Shown here in pieces: positions 5,160 through 5,851 of a stretch of 5,851 nucleotides of DNA. This DNA comes from Desulfuromonas sp. (lineage in GTDB: Bacteria > Desulfobacterota > Desulfuromonadia > Desulfuromonadales > SZUA-401). The stretch is from contig PKUI01000201.1 of assembly GCA_002869605.1 (NCBI GenBank), forward strand, positions 1 to 5,851, in the 5' to 3' direction. Within the stretch, counting starts at the first letter, position 1. Each line of letters begins with the position of its first letter. Below the pieces are notes generated by a model, which was not told the origin of the DNA, searched no databases, and was given only the letters and a program-made list of their open reading frames with translations. The position numbers and the translations under genes are program-made.

Positions 5160-5851
5160 ATGATGGCTCTGGCAATTTTTATGGCAGCTCTGATCGCGTT
5201 TATGTTCGCGATCCTGTTTTTCTGGGGACTGAATCCTGACCAGGTGACGGTTGCCCTGACCTCCGATTTGACCCTGACCCAGCCGATACCAATCGTGGTA
5301 TTCGGGGCGATTCTCATCGGCTTGGTGATCGGTTTTGGTTTTCACATCTTCAGCCTGATGAGCTACGGGGTGAACCACTGGCGGGGCAGCCGCGATGATC
5401 GCAAGGGCAAGGAAGTCATTTCCACCTATCGCGAAGGGGTCGCCCGACTGCTCTCCGGTGACCTGAAGAAGGCCAACACCCTGCTCAAACGTGCCATGGC
5501 ACGCGACCCGAAGCGGGTCGAGACGTACCTGGCGTTGGCCAGTGTGCTGATTCAGGAAGGGACTCCCGACGAAGGGGTCGAACTGCTGCATAAGGCCAAG
5601 GAACTCGACCCGCGCAGCATGGAGGTGATGTTCAAGCTCGCCACCAGCTACGACGAGATGGGCAAGGATGGTGAATCGGCCAAGGCCTACGAGGAGATTC
5701 TCGCCATCGAGAACGACAATCGCAAGGCGTTGCGTTCCCTGCGTGACCTGAAAATCCGTCAGGGGCACTGGGGCGAAGCGCTTGAGTTGCAGAAGCGGGT
5801 GATCAAGGCGATCGGCAACAGCTCGCGTCTCGGTGACGAGAAGCGGACCGA
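5160..5851 (+). CDS. LapA/LapB-like membrane TPR protein, 5' part (runs off right edge)
   Basis: The frame stays open for 230 codons to the window end, so the C-terminus is missing. It opens with two ATG codons in tandem (5160 and 5163); 5160 is preferred because GGGAG stands 8 bases upstream. Residues 3-23 and about 44-68 are hydrophobic membrane segments. Between them is WGLNPDQVTVAL (22-33), like the N-P-x-x-V stretch of LapA (DUF1049) proteins. After a basic, polar linker (74-84), helix pairs with TPR spacing follow: about 87-118 (YREGVARLLSGDLKKA), 120-152 (YLALASVLIQEG, LDP), 153-186 (MFKLATSYDEMG, AYEEIL) and 187-215 (LKIRQGHWGEALELQKRVI). The order resembles E. coli LapB (YciM), whose adjacent partner is LapA; the pair controls LpxC turnover and LPS assembly. 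Here both parts seem joined in one chain. The family call is good; the LPS role is inference. It lies 48 bases after the dksA-like gene. Confidence 0.8.
   Translation, partial: MMALAIFMAALIAFMFAILFFWGLNPDQVTVALTSDLTLTQPIPIVVFGAILIGLVIGFGFHIFSLMSYGVNHWRGSRDDRKGKEVISTYREGVARLLSGDLKKANTLLKRAMARDPKRVETYLALASVLIQEGTPDEGVELLHKAKELDPRSMEVMFKLATSYDEMGKDGESAKAYEEILAIENDNRKALRSLRDLKIRQGHWGEALELQKRVIKAIGNSSRLGDEKRT

Noticed and set aside
5121..5768. Minus-strand frame of 215 codons opposite the TPR gene.
   Set aside because: The + strand frame here has two clear membrane segments and TPR helices, with a ribosome site. The - frame has neither a family signature nor a ribosome site.

Overview
This window is a compact, GC-rich bacterial housekeeping segment. 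All eight genes lie on the + strand and almost no DNA is non-coding. The order is obgE (3' part), proB, proA, nadD, rsfS, rlmH, a DksA/TraR-type zinc-finger gene, and the 5' part of a LapA/LapB-like membrane TPR gene. Gene order and protein style (ProB with a C-terminal PUA domain, a short DksA-like factor, a LapA-like TPR membrane protein) suggest a deltaproteobacterial lineage of the Desulfuromonadales/Geobacter/Pelobacter type. That placement is inference from recall, not from a search.

Layout: 1-729 is the last 242 residues of the GTPase Obg, which enters from the left edge. A 77-bp gap (730-806) holds the best promoter candidate of the window and a dyad. Positions 807-3197 hold proB and proA, the first two steps of proline synthesis. 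Positions 3228-3884 hold nadD (NAD synthesis), which carries a promoter-like extended -10 element inside its 3' part. Positions 3886-4266 (rsfS, TTG start) and 4263-4736 (rlmH, GTG start) overlap by 4 bases. Positions 4758-5111 encode a 117-residue C4 zinc-finger protein. From 5160 to the right edge runs an open frame with two membrane segments followed by TPR-like helices.

Working together: Obg, RsfS and RlmH all act on the large ribosomal subunit (assembly, silencing, 23S rRNA methylation). ProB and ProA pass the unstable gamma-glutamyl phosphate between them. NadD belongs to the widely conserved nadD-rsfS-rlmH neighbourhood. The zinc-finger protein could link this growth-related set to RNA polymerase control. 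The LapA/LapB-like protein would belong to envelope (LPS) homeostasis.

I found no mobile element, CRISPR array, tRNA, rRNA or clear intrinsic terminator, and no stretch over 300 bases without a gene. I see no sign of an undescribed multi-gene system. The points most worth a second look are regulatory structures at gene borders, the fused LapA/LapB architecture at the right edge, a variant guanine-recognition motif in Obg, and a variant acidic tip in the DksA-like protein.
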